Assembly: GCA_026395455.1 (NCBI GenBank) | Contig: JAPLYR010000096.1 | Coordinates: 22,235 to 33,806 of the forward strand | Reading direction: 5' to 3' | From: Candidatus Roizmanbacteria bacterium | GTDB taxonomy: Bacteria > Patescibacteriota > Microgenomatia > UBA1406 > GWC2-37-13 | Length of the DNA: 11,572 bases | In this document: positions 1 to 5,749 of the stretch, in pieces | Numbering within the stretch: the stretch's first letter is position 1 | Layout: each line of letters begins with the position of its first letter | The notes under the pieces: generated by a model | Told to the model about the DNA's origin: nothing | The model's input: the letters and a program-made list of their open reading frames with translations, nothing else | The model's database searches: none | Position numbers and translations under genes: made by a program

Positions 1-329
1 TTAATCGCGGCTTCCTTTAGATTATTAATAGTGTTGAGTAATCCTTCAGGCTTAAAAACTCCTCCCTCTAGATATATATCCTTAGCTAAAACTACTTCCA
101 ATTGTTTACTATTAATATAGTCCGTTATTTTAAATCCAGCGTTTTCAAATTGGAATATAACCTCTTCTTTTGAATTTTCGCCCGCAACATATATACATTT
201 ATTTTTATTCATCAATCCATCCATAAGGAACGGAACTACAAAGGAAAACTGCTGTTCCTTATTTTGATAAATAGAACAAATGTGATCTCCTAATTTAATA
301 TCCTTTATGTCTAAAATATTTGGACTCAT
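1..329 (-). CDS. MEDS-domain sensor protein, C-terminal part beyond window
   Basis: This frame is open from an ATG at 329 to the left edge, giving 109 residues and no stop, so the C-terminal part is missing. Residues 14-18 read GDHIC, followed by SIYQNKEQQ, PFLMDGL and a YVAGENSKEEV stretch. This order is typical of the N-terminal half of the MEDS domain (methanogen/methylotroph DcmR sensory domain), a RecA-like-looking sensory module found in regulators and histidine kinases. In the family it is a cytoplasmic ligand or redox sensor of unknown ligand. The gene starts 15 bp after the hemerythrin stop and is the last visible gene of the four-gene sensory operon. No Shine-Dalgarno precedes it. 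Whether a kinase, PAS or DNA-binding part follows cannot be seen. Family assignment is fairly sure; function is inferred. Confidence 0.82.
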   Translation of the reverse strand, partial: MSPNILDIKDIKLGDHICSIYQNKEQQFSFVVPFLMDGLMNKNKCIYVAGENSKEEVIFQFENAGFKITDYINSKQLEVVLAKDIYLEGGVFKPEGLLNTINNLKEAAI

Positions 330-344
330 TGATATATATAATTA

Positions 345-758
345 CTATTTTAATCCATGCTCTTTAAAACAAGCAACGTATTTCTGATCTTCGACCATCA
401 AATGATCAATAAGCCAGTCTTCTAAAAAATTAACCAAATTAAAAGCAAGCGAGATGGTGTCTTCTTTATAAAGACTAACAAGTGTTTCTAGTTTTACATT
501 AAATTCTCTATGCTTAGCTTTATGTTCTTCCTTATGCTCATAATTAAACTTCTCAAAATAGTCTTCTTCGGTTTTAAAATGAAATTGTTTATACTCCACT
601 AATGCCTTTATTATGGAATCGACATCACTCTGTGTGGGCTTACTAGTCAACAATTCAATTAATCGATTTATAGTATCAAACATTTTTTTATGTTGATTGT
701 CTATCTGTTGTACTCCAACGCTATATTTTTTATCCCATTCAAGTTTAGAGGTTGTCAT
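345..758 (-). CDS. Bacteriohemerythrin (diiron O2-binding protein)
   Basis: A 137-residue single-domain hemerythrin, close to the usual length of bacterial single-domain members. All expected diiron ligands are present with the right spacing: H23, H60, E64 (HFKTE), H79, H83 (HKAKH), H119 and D124 (HLMVED). The WxxxYSVGVQQID start and the four-helix pattern also fit. Such proteins reversibly bind O2 in the cytoplasm and serve as O2 carriers, stores or sensors. It lies 19 bp after the HAMP transducer gene and 15 bp before the MEDS gene on the same strand, so a role as the oxygen-responsive part of this sensory operon is plausible but inferred. It has no fused output domain. No Shine-Dalgarno is visible before the ATG at 758; the upstream sequence is a TA-rich run. 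Confidence 0.95.
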   Translation of the reverse strand: MTTSKLEWDKKYSVGVQQIDNQHKKMFDTINRLIELLTSKPTQSDVDSIIKALVEYKQFHFKTEEDYFEKFNYEHKEEHKAKHREFNVKLETLVSLYKEDTISLAFNLVNFLEDWLIDHLMVEDQKYVACFKEHGLK

Positions 759-777
759 AGTTGCTATATACTATATA

Positions 778-1716
778 TTAAATTTTCCCTTGTTGCGTAC
801 TTGATTTTTCAAGTTCGCTAATTCTCTTTTTGAGTTCAATCATCTTAATTTCCCTATCAACCATAAACTGATTTAATTTCTTAAGTTCTGTGTTCCCTTT
901 TTCAAGTGCATCTTTTGAATTAGTAATCTGAATGTTTGAATAATTTAATTTGGTAATCATGTCTTTAATATTACTTACCATCATCACAAATGAGCGAGAC
1001 AGAATTCCCACTTCATCCTTTTGATTAATGAGCTCTTGGTTAATTAAGACATCCATTTTTCCAGCAGCCACTTGTTCAACAGATTTTGTGAGATTTTCGA
1101 TTGGGTTTATGAGCTGTTTCGAAAAATTGCTCGCATAAATAATCATTACAAAAATAACAAAAAGAAAAATGATTGATGATGTAGTAAGGGTAATAAAGTA
1201 AAGCTGTTGGGATTTTTCTTGAGTACTAGATAAATATTCAAGCTCCTTTTGTAAAAGTGCCGCTGTATTGCTTTGTACAAACTCATTTTCTTTATGTGCT
1301 TGAGCAAAATGTTCAGAAAAATTCTGAAGCTCACTTGCTTTTATTTCTTTTAACCCAGTGTCACATTCACTTATAACCTTATTTGCTGTATGCTCAACAC
1401 CAAGAAGTAGCATTTTACTTTCCTCAGATACAATTCTTGTTTTTAGCAAAATAATAACATTGAGGAGATTTTCTTTTATTGTCTGATATTCAGAAAAAAA
1501 TTGCATATTTCCAGAATTTTTTCCAGCATTATTATATGTTTTAATTAAATTATCTGACATTGAAATAATACTGTATTCCATCGTCATCGTTTGAATTATC
1601 CTTTGATTTTGATAGACATTAAGCTGGTTTATCAAAAACATGATTGCAGCAAATACACCAATAACTAAAATCATTCCAATTAGGGTATTTTGAATCCTGT
1701 TTCTGATACTATTCAC
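778..1716 (-). CDS. Two-TM HAMP-domain transducer with terminal coiled coil, no catalytic output
   Basis: A 312-residue inner-membrane protein. A first TM helix spans about residues 10-30, an extracytoplasmic all-helical region about 31-170, and a second TM about 172-195. A HAMP domain follows at about 196-252, with the conserved proline in INPIENLT, then QVAAGKMDV and DEVGILSRSF. A coiled coil occupies about 265-305. The architecture up to HAMP is that of chemoreceptors and sensor kinases, but the protein ends at residue 312 with no MCP signalling, HisKA/HATPase or GGDEF part. The final helix (about 279-305) closely resembles the C-terminus of the PAS protein at 4865-5710. The start is GTG at 1716, chosen because it gives the usual short basic stretch before TM1. 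It lies 22 bp after the XylF-like gene and 19 bp before the hemerythrin gene. Signal partner unknown. Confidence 0.88.
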   Translation of the reverse strand: MNSIRNRIQNTLIGMILVIGVFAAIMFLINQLNVYQNQRIIQTMTMEYSIISMSDNLIKTYNNAGKNSGNMQFFSEYQTIKENLLNVIILLKTRIVSEESKMLLLGVEHTANKVISECDTGLKEIKASELQNFSEHFAQAHKENEFVQSNTAALLQKELEYLSSTQEKSQQLYFITLTTSSIIFLFVIFVMIIYASNFSKQLINPIENLTKSVEQVAAGKMDVLINQELINQKDEVGILSRSFVMMVSNIKDMITKLNYSNIQITNSKDALEKGNTELKKLNQFMVDREIKMIELKKRISELEKSSTQQGKI

Positions 1717-1738
1717 AATATTTTCTATTATTAATATT

Positions 1739-2791
1739 TTATTTAATTACTTGATATACCTGATTCTTTGAGTGAAAACCATCTTTAATAACAGTTTCGT
1801 CAATATTATTTTTTGTAACCATGATTGGATCAAGGAAAAAGGATTTCACTTCTATTTTCCCATTATATGTTTTACTATTTGATTGGGGAGTCTCTCCTTT
1901 TGCAAGCTCAACTGCTATTTCTGCTGCTTTTTGAGCAAGTGCAGGAATTGGTTTATACACTGTTAATGTTTGAGTTCCCTGGATTACTCGCTGAACTGCA
2001 GATAATTCTGCATCTTGACCTGATACGGGGATCCTTCCGTCAAGGTTATATTCTTTGAGCGCACGAATTGCTCCAAATGCTGTGCCATCATTTGCAGCAA
2101 CAACTGCATCTAATTTCCCACCAGTAGCTAAGTATTTTTTAATAGTATTGTATGACTCTTCTGGTTTCCAATCGGTCATAAATTCGTCAATAACAAGTTT
2201 TACAGATCCTTTTTTGATAAGTGGATTTAAAACCTCCATTGATCCTTGTTTTAAGAGTGAGGCATTATTATCTGTTGGAGCTCCTCCAATATAGGCAAAG
2301 TTCCCTGTATTTTTAACTGACGTAACCCCTTGCGCTTCCATATTCCCAACTTTTACATTATCGAATGAAATGTAAAAATCTACATCTGAATTTTTTATTA
2401 ATCTATCATAGGCAACAATTTTTATGTTTGCCTTATGAGCTAACTCAACAACTCCAGCGATTTTTTCACTATCGTAAGGGGCTATGACAATAACATCAAC
2501 ACTCTGACTAATTAAATTCTCTACTTGTGTATTTTGTAGCTCCGCATTGGAATTTGCTGATACAACTTGAGTATACACGCCTAGTTTTTTTGCTGCTTCA
2601 ACAAACAGATCTCTATCTTTTTGCCACCGCTCTTCTCTGAGGTCGCCAAGCGCAAACCCGATGCGGATACTGTTATTTGGATTAACTTGAGTATCTACTG
2701 GTGGTTTGATGAGGATAAATTTTATAATTACACCGATTATTATAATGCCAATTATAAGGCTAGTAATGACGAAAGTATTGGTTTTACTCAT
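1739..2791 (-). CDS. xylF: Membrane-anchored XylF-like sugar (D-xylose type) binding protein
   Basis: A 350-residue type I periplasmic-binding-fold protein. Residues 8-28 form a hydrophobic helix with no lipobox cysteine, so it is probably an uncleaved membrane anchor. From residue 42 the sequence follows XylF closely: IGFALGDLREERWQKDRD, an ENLISQSVDVIVIAPYD segment, VAYDRLI, DFYISFDNVKVG, GGAPTDNNA, VVAANDGTAFG, PVSGQDAE, TQTLTVYKP, and the C-terminal NNIDETVIKDGFH. The family binds D-xylose, usually for the XylFGH ABC importer, but no ATPase or permease gene is in this window. In Clostridium, a membrane-anchored XylFII is instead the ligand-binding subunit of the LytS sensor kinase. The co-directional HAMP transducer 22 bp downstream makes such a sensory role attractive here (inference). 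It is the first gene of the operon; a 14-bp palindrome lies 19 bp before its ATG. Confidence 0.92.
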   Translation of the reverse strand: MSKTNTFVITSLIIGIIIIGVIIKFILIKPPVDTQVNPNNSIRIGFALGDLREERWQKDRDLFVEAAKKLGVYTQVVSANSNAELQNTQVENLISQSVDVIVIAPYDSEKIAGVVELAHKANIKIVAYDRLIKNSDVDFYISFDNVKVGNMEAQGVTSVKNTGNFAYIGGAPTDNNASLLKQGSMEVLNPLIKKGSVKLVIDEFMTDWKPEESYNTIKKYLATGGKLDAVVAANDGTAFGAIRALKEYNLDGRIPVSGQDAELSAVQRVIQGTQTLTVYKPIPALAQKAAEIAVELAKGETPQSNSKTYNGKIEVKSFFLDPIMVTKNNIDETVIKDGFHSKNQVYQVIK

Positions 2792-2809
2792 GTTTTTATA
2801 TCAAAGTAA

Positions 2810-2823
2810 TGATTTATAAATCA
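2810..2823. promoter_or_regulatory. 14-bp perfect palindrome upstream of xylF-like gene
   Basis: TGATTTATAAATCA is its own reverse complement. It sits 19 bp before the minus-strand ATG of the sensory operon and contains TATAAA on both strands, so it could be a -10 element, an operator, or both. AT-rich palindromes also arise by chance. Confidence 0.4.
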
Positions 2824-2843
2824 ATCATGCTCTTCAGATTTCA

Positions 2844-2857
2844 ATATAGTACTATAT
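2844..2857. promoter_or_regulatory. 14-bp perfect palindrome in divergent gap; contains possible -10 of plus-strand gene
   Basis: ATATAGTACTATAT is a perfect palindrome between the divergent sensory operon and the membrane protein gene. It contains TATAGT (2845-2850), which lies 5 nt before an ATG at 2856, the same -10 to start spacing seen at other genes in this window. An operator or promoter role is inferred. Confidence 0.35.
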
Positions 2858-2884
2858 GAGGAGGTATGCAAATAGGAATATGGT

Positions 2885-3457
2885 ATTACTAATTTTAAAA
2901 AATCATTTATAAAATACCCAAAACTTTGTTGTCTGCTAACAATATATGTAGTTACAGGGATCTTTTTTTATGGATCTAGAACCTATCTCCCCTTTCAAAA
3001 TTTTCTTTTATCATACAAATATATTGGGACTTTTTTTAGCGGTTTTTTTTATGCCTATGGGTTTACTGCAGCACCTGCAACCGCCATATTATTAACTCTT
3101 GCAAAACAACAAAACGTTATCTTTGCAGGACTAATTGGTGGAATAGGAGCATTGTTAGGCGACACGATTATTTTTCTTTTTATTCGTCATTCATTTCTTG
3201 ATGAAATAAAAAAACTGAAAAAGGAAAAGCCATTTTTATTCATAAATAAAAATACAAAAAAAATATTTCATCGATTTAATGATTATTTAACGCCTATTAT
3301 TGCCGCACTATTTATTGCTTCTCCTCTTCCAACAGAGGTGGGTATTGCTTTAATGGCAACAATTAAAAAAATTTCTTTAAAACAGTTTTTCTTTATTGCC
3401 TACATGCTGCATACTTTAGGAATACTTACTATTCTCTTCATTGGTAATGCAATTTAA
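2885..3457 (+). CDS. Multi-pass membrane protein of unknown function; start unclear, possible frameshift near 2898
   Basis: The frame is open from 2876 (after a TAG at 2873) to the TAA at 3457, about 190 residues. It has no ATG or GTG, and its first TTG (3152) lies inside conserved-looking sequence, so a start there would cut off two or more membrane segments. Hydrophobic stretches cover IKYPKLCCLLTIYVVTGIFF, YIGTFFSGFFYAYGFTAAPA, AGLIGGIGALLGDTIIFLF, IIAALFIASPLPTEVGIAL and a C-terminal helix. The GALLGD and SPLPTE motifs and overall layout faintly recall DedA/VTT-type proteins, but this is tentative. An ATG at 2856, 5 nt after a TATAGT hexamer, opens another frame (MRRYANRNMVLLILK) that stops at 2912. 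A -1 shift at T-TTA-AAA (2894-2900) would join the two. Alternatives are an ATT start at 2885, a true inactivating indel or an assembly error. The listed start is the ATT, a placeholder. Confidence 0.65.
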   Translation: MTNFKKSFIKYPKLCCLLTIYVVTGIFFYGSRTYLPFQNFLLSYKYIGTFFSGFFYAYGFTAAPATAILLTLAKQQNVIFAGLIGGIGALLGDTIIFLFIRHSFLDEIKKLKKEKPFLFINKNTKKIFHRFNDYLTPIIAALFIASPLPTEVGIALMATIKKISLKQFFFIAYMLHTLGILTILFIGNAI

Positions 3458-3515
3458 TGTGATTATTTGATTCTATATATACAATTTTAGAAGTATTCTA
3501 TTTAAATATTTCTCA

Positions 3516-4223
3516 CTATGCTCCAAGATATGCATTTTCACTAATTCGAGACGCACTTTTCGCAGCTAAATCTAATAAATATTTTGTTATTGTGTTTATA
3601 TGATTTGCTTTATGCATATAATTTGCAAACATTTTTGGAGATCCTACTGTCACAGCATATTTGCCGATAAGATAAAATCGGGCATGTTCTAATTTGCCTC
3701 CCAGATACATTTTTTGTTTAATCCATCTATTTTTAGTCATAGATATTCCTACTGAAACAATGGGAATATTTGTCTCTATTGACAACCTCAGTGCGCCAGA
3801 GAATAACTTTTTAATAGAGCCATTTTCCGAGCTTAACTGACCCTCAGGAAAAATCAGCACACTTTCCCCTCTTAAGAGCTTTTCTTTTGCTGCATTGTAC
3901 GCAGCTCTTCCTTGATTTTCATACACTGGAATGTGTCCTGCTTTTGCAAGTAGTTTGCCAACAAATGGAATAGAAAATACACCACCGGTAATAAGTATTG
4001 ACACCTGCTCAGGAAGTACAATCATAAGCATAAGAGGATCAAGAGTTGAAAGATGGTTTGCAACGAATATTTTTGGTTTATTATCTACCTTATGTTCGCG
4101 ACTATAGTCAATATAAAGTGGAACAGCGAAGAAAATTCGTAATATCCATTTTATGAAAATGTACCAGTAATTATTTTTTTTTATATCTCGATCTTTACAG
4201 TTGAGTTTTTTATTTATTTTCAT
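3516..4223 (-). CDS. plsC: 1-acyl-sn-glycerol-3-phosphate acyltransferase family (PlsC-like)
   Basis: A 235-residue LPLAT/PlsC-type acyltransferase that would acylate lysophosphatidate at the inner membrane in phospholipid synthesis. Motif I is NHLSTLD (residues 56-62, with catalytic H57 and D62), the glycerophosphate-binding motif is FPEG (125-128), and IPIVSVGI (153-160) matches motif IV. A hydrophobic stretch at about 19-37 may anchor it. The start was set at the ATG at 4223. An upstream in-frame TTG at 4241 would overlap the MntP gene, whereas GGAGGA, formed by the last two Gly codons of the MntP gene, is a good Shine-Dalgarno for the ATG. This points to translational coupling. Substrate specificity among LPLAT members cannot be read from the sequence. 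Some CPR members are thought to remodel scavenged lipids, which is a possibility here. Confidence 0.9.
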   Translation of the reverse strand: MKINKKLNCKDRDIKKNNYWYIFIKWILRIFFAVPLYIDYSREHKVDNKPKIFVANHLSTLDPLMLMIVLPEQVSILITGGVFSIPFVGKLLAKAGHIPVYENQGRAAYNAAKEKLLRGESVLIFPEGQLSSENGSIKKLFSGALRLSIETNIPIVSVGISMTKNRWIKQKMYLGGKLEHARFYLIGKYAVTVGSPKMFANYMHKANHINTITKYLLDLAAKSASRISENAYLGA

Positions 4224-4230
4224 TATAAAA

Positions 4231-4791
4231 CTATCCTCCAAAAAATAAATGTTGTATTAGTATTTTAATACCAATACAAATAAGAATGAGTCCTCCAATA
4301 ATTTTAACGTTGTTTTTACAATATTTTCTCAGCTTATTTCCTTGATAAAATCCAATAAATGCAACATAAAAAGTAACCACTCCAATCGTAATAATGGTTG
4401 AAATAATAGAGTTATCGATAAACGCAAGTGTAATCCCTACTGTTGCCGCATCAATACTTGTTGCTATGACTAAAGGAGTAAGGGTACGAAGATTAATAGC
4501 TATTTTCCTCTGATCACACTCATCTTTATTCCAAGATTCATGTATTAATTTTCCTCCAATAAAACTTAAAAGCAAAAAAGCGATCCAATGATCTATGTTG
4601 GTTATGATTAGCTTAAATCCTAATCCAAGAATGACTCCAAGCAATGCCATACCTGCTTGCCCAATACCAAAAAGTGCCCCAACTTTGCATGCGTCTTTGA
4701 GTGATGGCTTTACAAATTGAGATCCCTCAACTATTGATACAGAAAAGGTATCAAAATTGAGCCCAATAGCAATCAGAAAGGATGTGATCAT
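4231..4791 (-). CDS. mntP: MntP-like manganese efflux pump
   Basis: A 186-residue, six-TM protein of the MntP (DUF204) family, nearly the same length as the E. coli exporter. The two internally repeated halves carry the paired acidic motifs NFDTFSVSI (D14) and SIDAATVGI (D114), which correspond to the aspartates essential in E. coli MntP. Gly-rich helices (LFGIGQAGMALLGVILGLG, FIGGKLIHESW, IIGGLILICIGIKILI) also fit. It would export Mn2+ across the inner membrane. The ATG at 4791 was chosen over a TTG at 4815 because it gives the standard N-terminus right at TM1. It is the first gene of a two-gene unit with the acyltransferase; its stop overlaps the acyltransferase ribosome binding site. No Mn riboswitch (yybP-ykoY) is apparent in the short upstream gap. 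Related cation or lysine-exporter-like folds are less likely. Confidence 0.88.
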   Translation of the reverse strand: MITSFLIAIGLNFDTFSVSIVEGSQFVKPSLKDACKVGALFGIGQAGMALLGVILGLGFKLIITNIDHWIAFLLLSFIGGKLIHESWNKDECDQRKIAINLRTLTPLVIATSIDAATVGITLAFIDNSIISTIITIGVVTFYVAFIGFYQGNKLRKYCKNNVKIIGGLILICIGIKILIQHLFFGG

Positions 4792-4830
4792 AAGTTTATA
4801 AGTATAAAGGAACAAATTTTATTTATCATA

Positions 4831-4858
4831 TTGAATGTATTTATAAATATGCCATACT
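4831..4858 (+). promoter_or_regulatory. Putative promoter of the PAS gene, extended -10
   Basis: TTGAAT (4831-4836), a 16-bp spacer and CATACT (4853-4858), preceded by TGC (4850-4852). The hexamer ends 6 nt before the ATG at 4865, so the transcript would be leaderless. A second option is TATAAA at 4842. Confidence 0.4.
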
Positions 4859-4868
4859 AACAGTATGG
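4852..4868. repeat. Perfect inverted repeat across -10 and start codon of the PAS gene
   Basis: CCATACT (4852-4858), AAC spacer, AGTATGG (4862-4868): a perfect 7-bp inverted repeat. It covers the likely -10 hexamer and the ATG (4865-4867) and lies in the gap divergent to mntP. It may be an operator or a hairpin hiding the start codon; chance is possible. Confidence 0.45.
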
Positions 4869-5710
4869 ATACATCTATTCCTAGTGAAATATATCTACAG
4901 ATTATAGACCAGATGCCAAACCCAATTTGGAGATCTGGCATCGATGCGAAATGTAACTTCTTTAATAAAGCCTGGTTCAATTTTACAGGGAAAACAATAG
5001 CTGAAGAAATTGGAGATGGGTGGGCAAAAGGTGTACATAAAGAAGATTTTGATATGTGTCTTAAGATCTATCTTGAGGCTTTCAAAAAAAGACAGTCATT
5101 TGAGATGGAATATCGTCTTATGCACAAAGATGGAACATATCATTGGATACTTGATTGTGGATCCCCTTTTTTTGATAGTGACCAGAAATTTTCTGGTTAT
5201 ATTGGGTCTTGTTATGATATCAATGAAAACAAAGAGTACAAGCTTTTATTCTCAAACATGGCAAGTGGTTTTGCATATCATAAAATAATCACTGATGAGT
5301 TAAGCGCTCCTATCAATTATGAATTTATTGATATTAATAGGCCCTTTGAACAGATTATTGGACTACATAAAAATGATGTCATTGGAAAAAAAGTAACAGA
5401 AGTTCTTCCTGGAATCGAAAAAGATCCTGCAAATTGGATAAAAAAGTATGGTGAAGTTGCGGTAAATGGAACAGAGATAAAATTCGAAAATTTTTCTCCT
5501 CTTTTAAATAAGTGGTTTTATGTGTCTGCATATGCACCAAAAAAAGGATATTTTGTGACTATTTTTGAAGATATTACTGTACGTAAATTAGCAGAAGATA
5601 ACCTGCAAAAAAAATTCGCAGAATTGGAAAAGATGAATCAATTAATGATTGGAAGAGAAATAAAAATGGTTGAATTAAAAAAGCAAGTCGAATCTCTCCA
5701 AAAAAAATAA
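4865..5710 (+). CDS. Tandem PAS-domain protein with terminal coiled coil, no kinase domain
   Basis: A 281-residue soluble protein. PAS 1 spans about residues 8-124 and is of the PAS_3/PAS_4 type (FNKAWFNFTG, DGWAKGVHKED, EMEYRLMHKDGTYHWILDCG, GYIGSCYDI). PAS 2 spans about 126-240 (EFIDINRPFEQIIGL, VIGKKVTEVLPGI, FVTIFEDITVRK). A coiled coil covers about 241-281 and contains MNQLMIGREIKMVELKK. PAS pairs like this normally sit in front of histidine kinases or diguanylate cyclases, but the stop follows the coiled coil directly and no catalytic domain is present. The last 27 residues match the end of the HAMP transducer at 778-1716 (16 identities), suggesting a common partner. No TM segment is seen. 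The ligand is unknown. The gene is divergent from mntP and is followed 39 bp later by the glycosyltransferase gene. Confidence 0.9.
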   Translation: MDTSIPSEIYLQIIDQMPNPIWRSGIDAKCNFFNKAWFNFTGKTIAEEIGDGWAKGVHKEDFDMCLKIYLEAFKKRQSFEMEYRLMHKDGTYHWILDCGSPFFDSDQKFSGYIGSCYDINENKEYKLLFSNMASGFAYHKIITDELSAPINYEFIDINRPFEQIIGLHKNDVIGKKVTEVLPGIEKDPANWIKKYGEVAVNGTEIKFENFSPLLNKWFYVSAYAPKKGYFVTIFEDITVRKLAEDNLQKKFAELEKMNQLMIGREIKMVELKKQVESLQKK

Positions 5711-5734
5711 GAGCTCTTATCTAGAGTGCATAAG

Positions 5735-5743
5735 TGATACAAT
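5735..5743 (+). promoter_or_regulatory. Putative extended -10 of the glycosyltransferase gene
   Basis: TGA followed by TACAAT (5738-5743), ending 6 nt before the GTG start at 5750. The spacing would give a leaderless transcript. No convincing -35 was seen. Confidence 0.3.
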
Positions 5744-5749
5744 CGGGGT

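Noticed and set aside
1825..2809. Several plus-strand ORFs of 62-79 codons opposite the XylF-like gene
   Set aside because: They are antisense shadows of a gene with clear family motifs, and show no domain or start signal of their own.
3152..3457. A 101-residue gene starting at TTG 3152
   Set aside because: The same frame upstream encodes continuous hydrophobic, conserved-looking sequence back to about 2885, so 3152 is internal.
3458..3515. Possible terminator TAGAA-GTA-TTCTA (3488-3500) between convergent genes
   Set aside because: A five-pair AT-rich stem with a 3-nt loop and only a short T stretch after it is too weak to call.
4224..4241. Acyltransferase start at TTG 4241
   Set aside because: It would translate the Shine-Dalgarno itself; the ATG at 4223 has ideal placement after GGAGGA.
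4792..4815. MntP start at TTG 4815
   Set aside because: It adds eight residues before the normal N-terminus; the ATG at 4791 matches the family start and length.
5010..5288. A 92-codon plus-strand ORF inside the PAS gene
   Set aside because: Out-of-frame shadow; the PAS motifs lie in the other frame.
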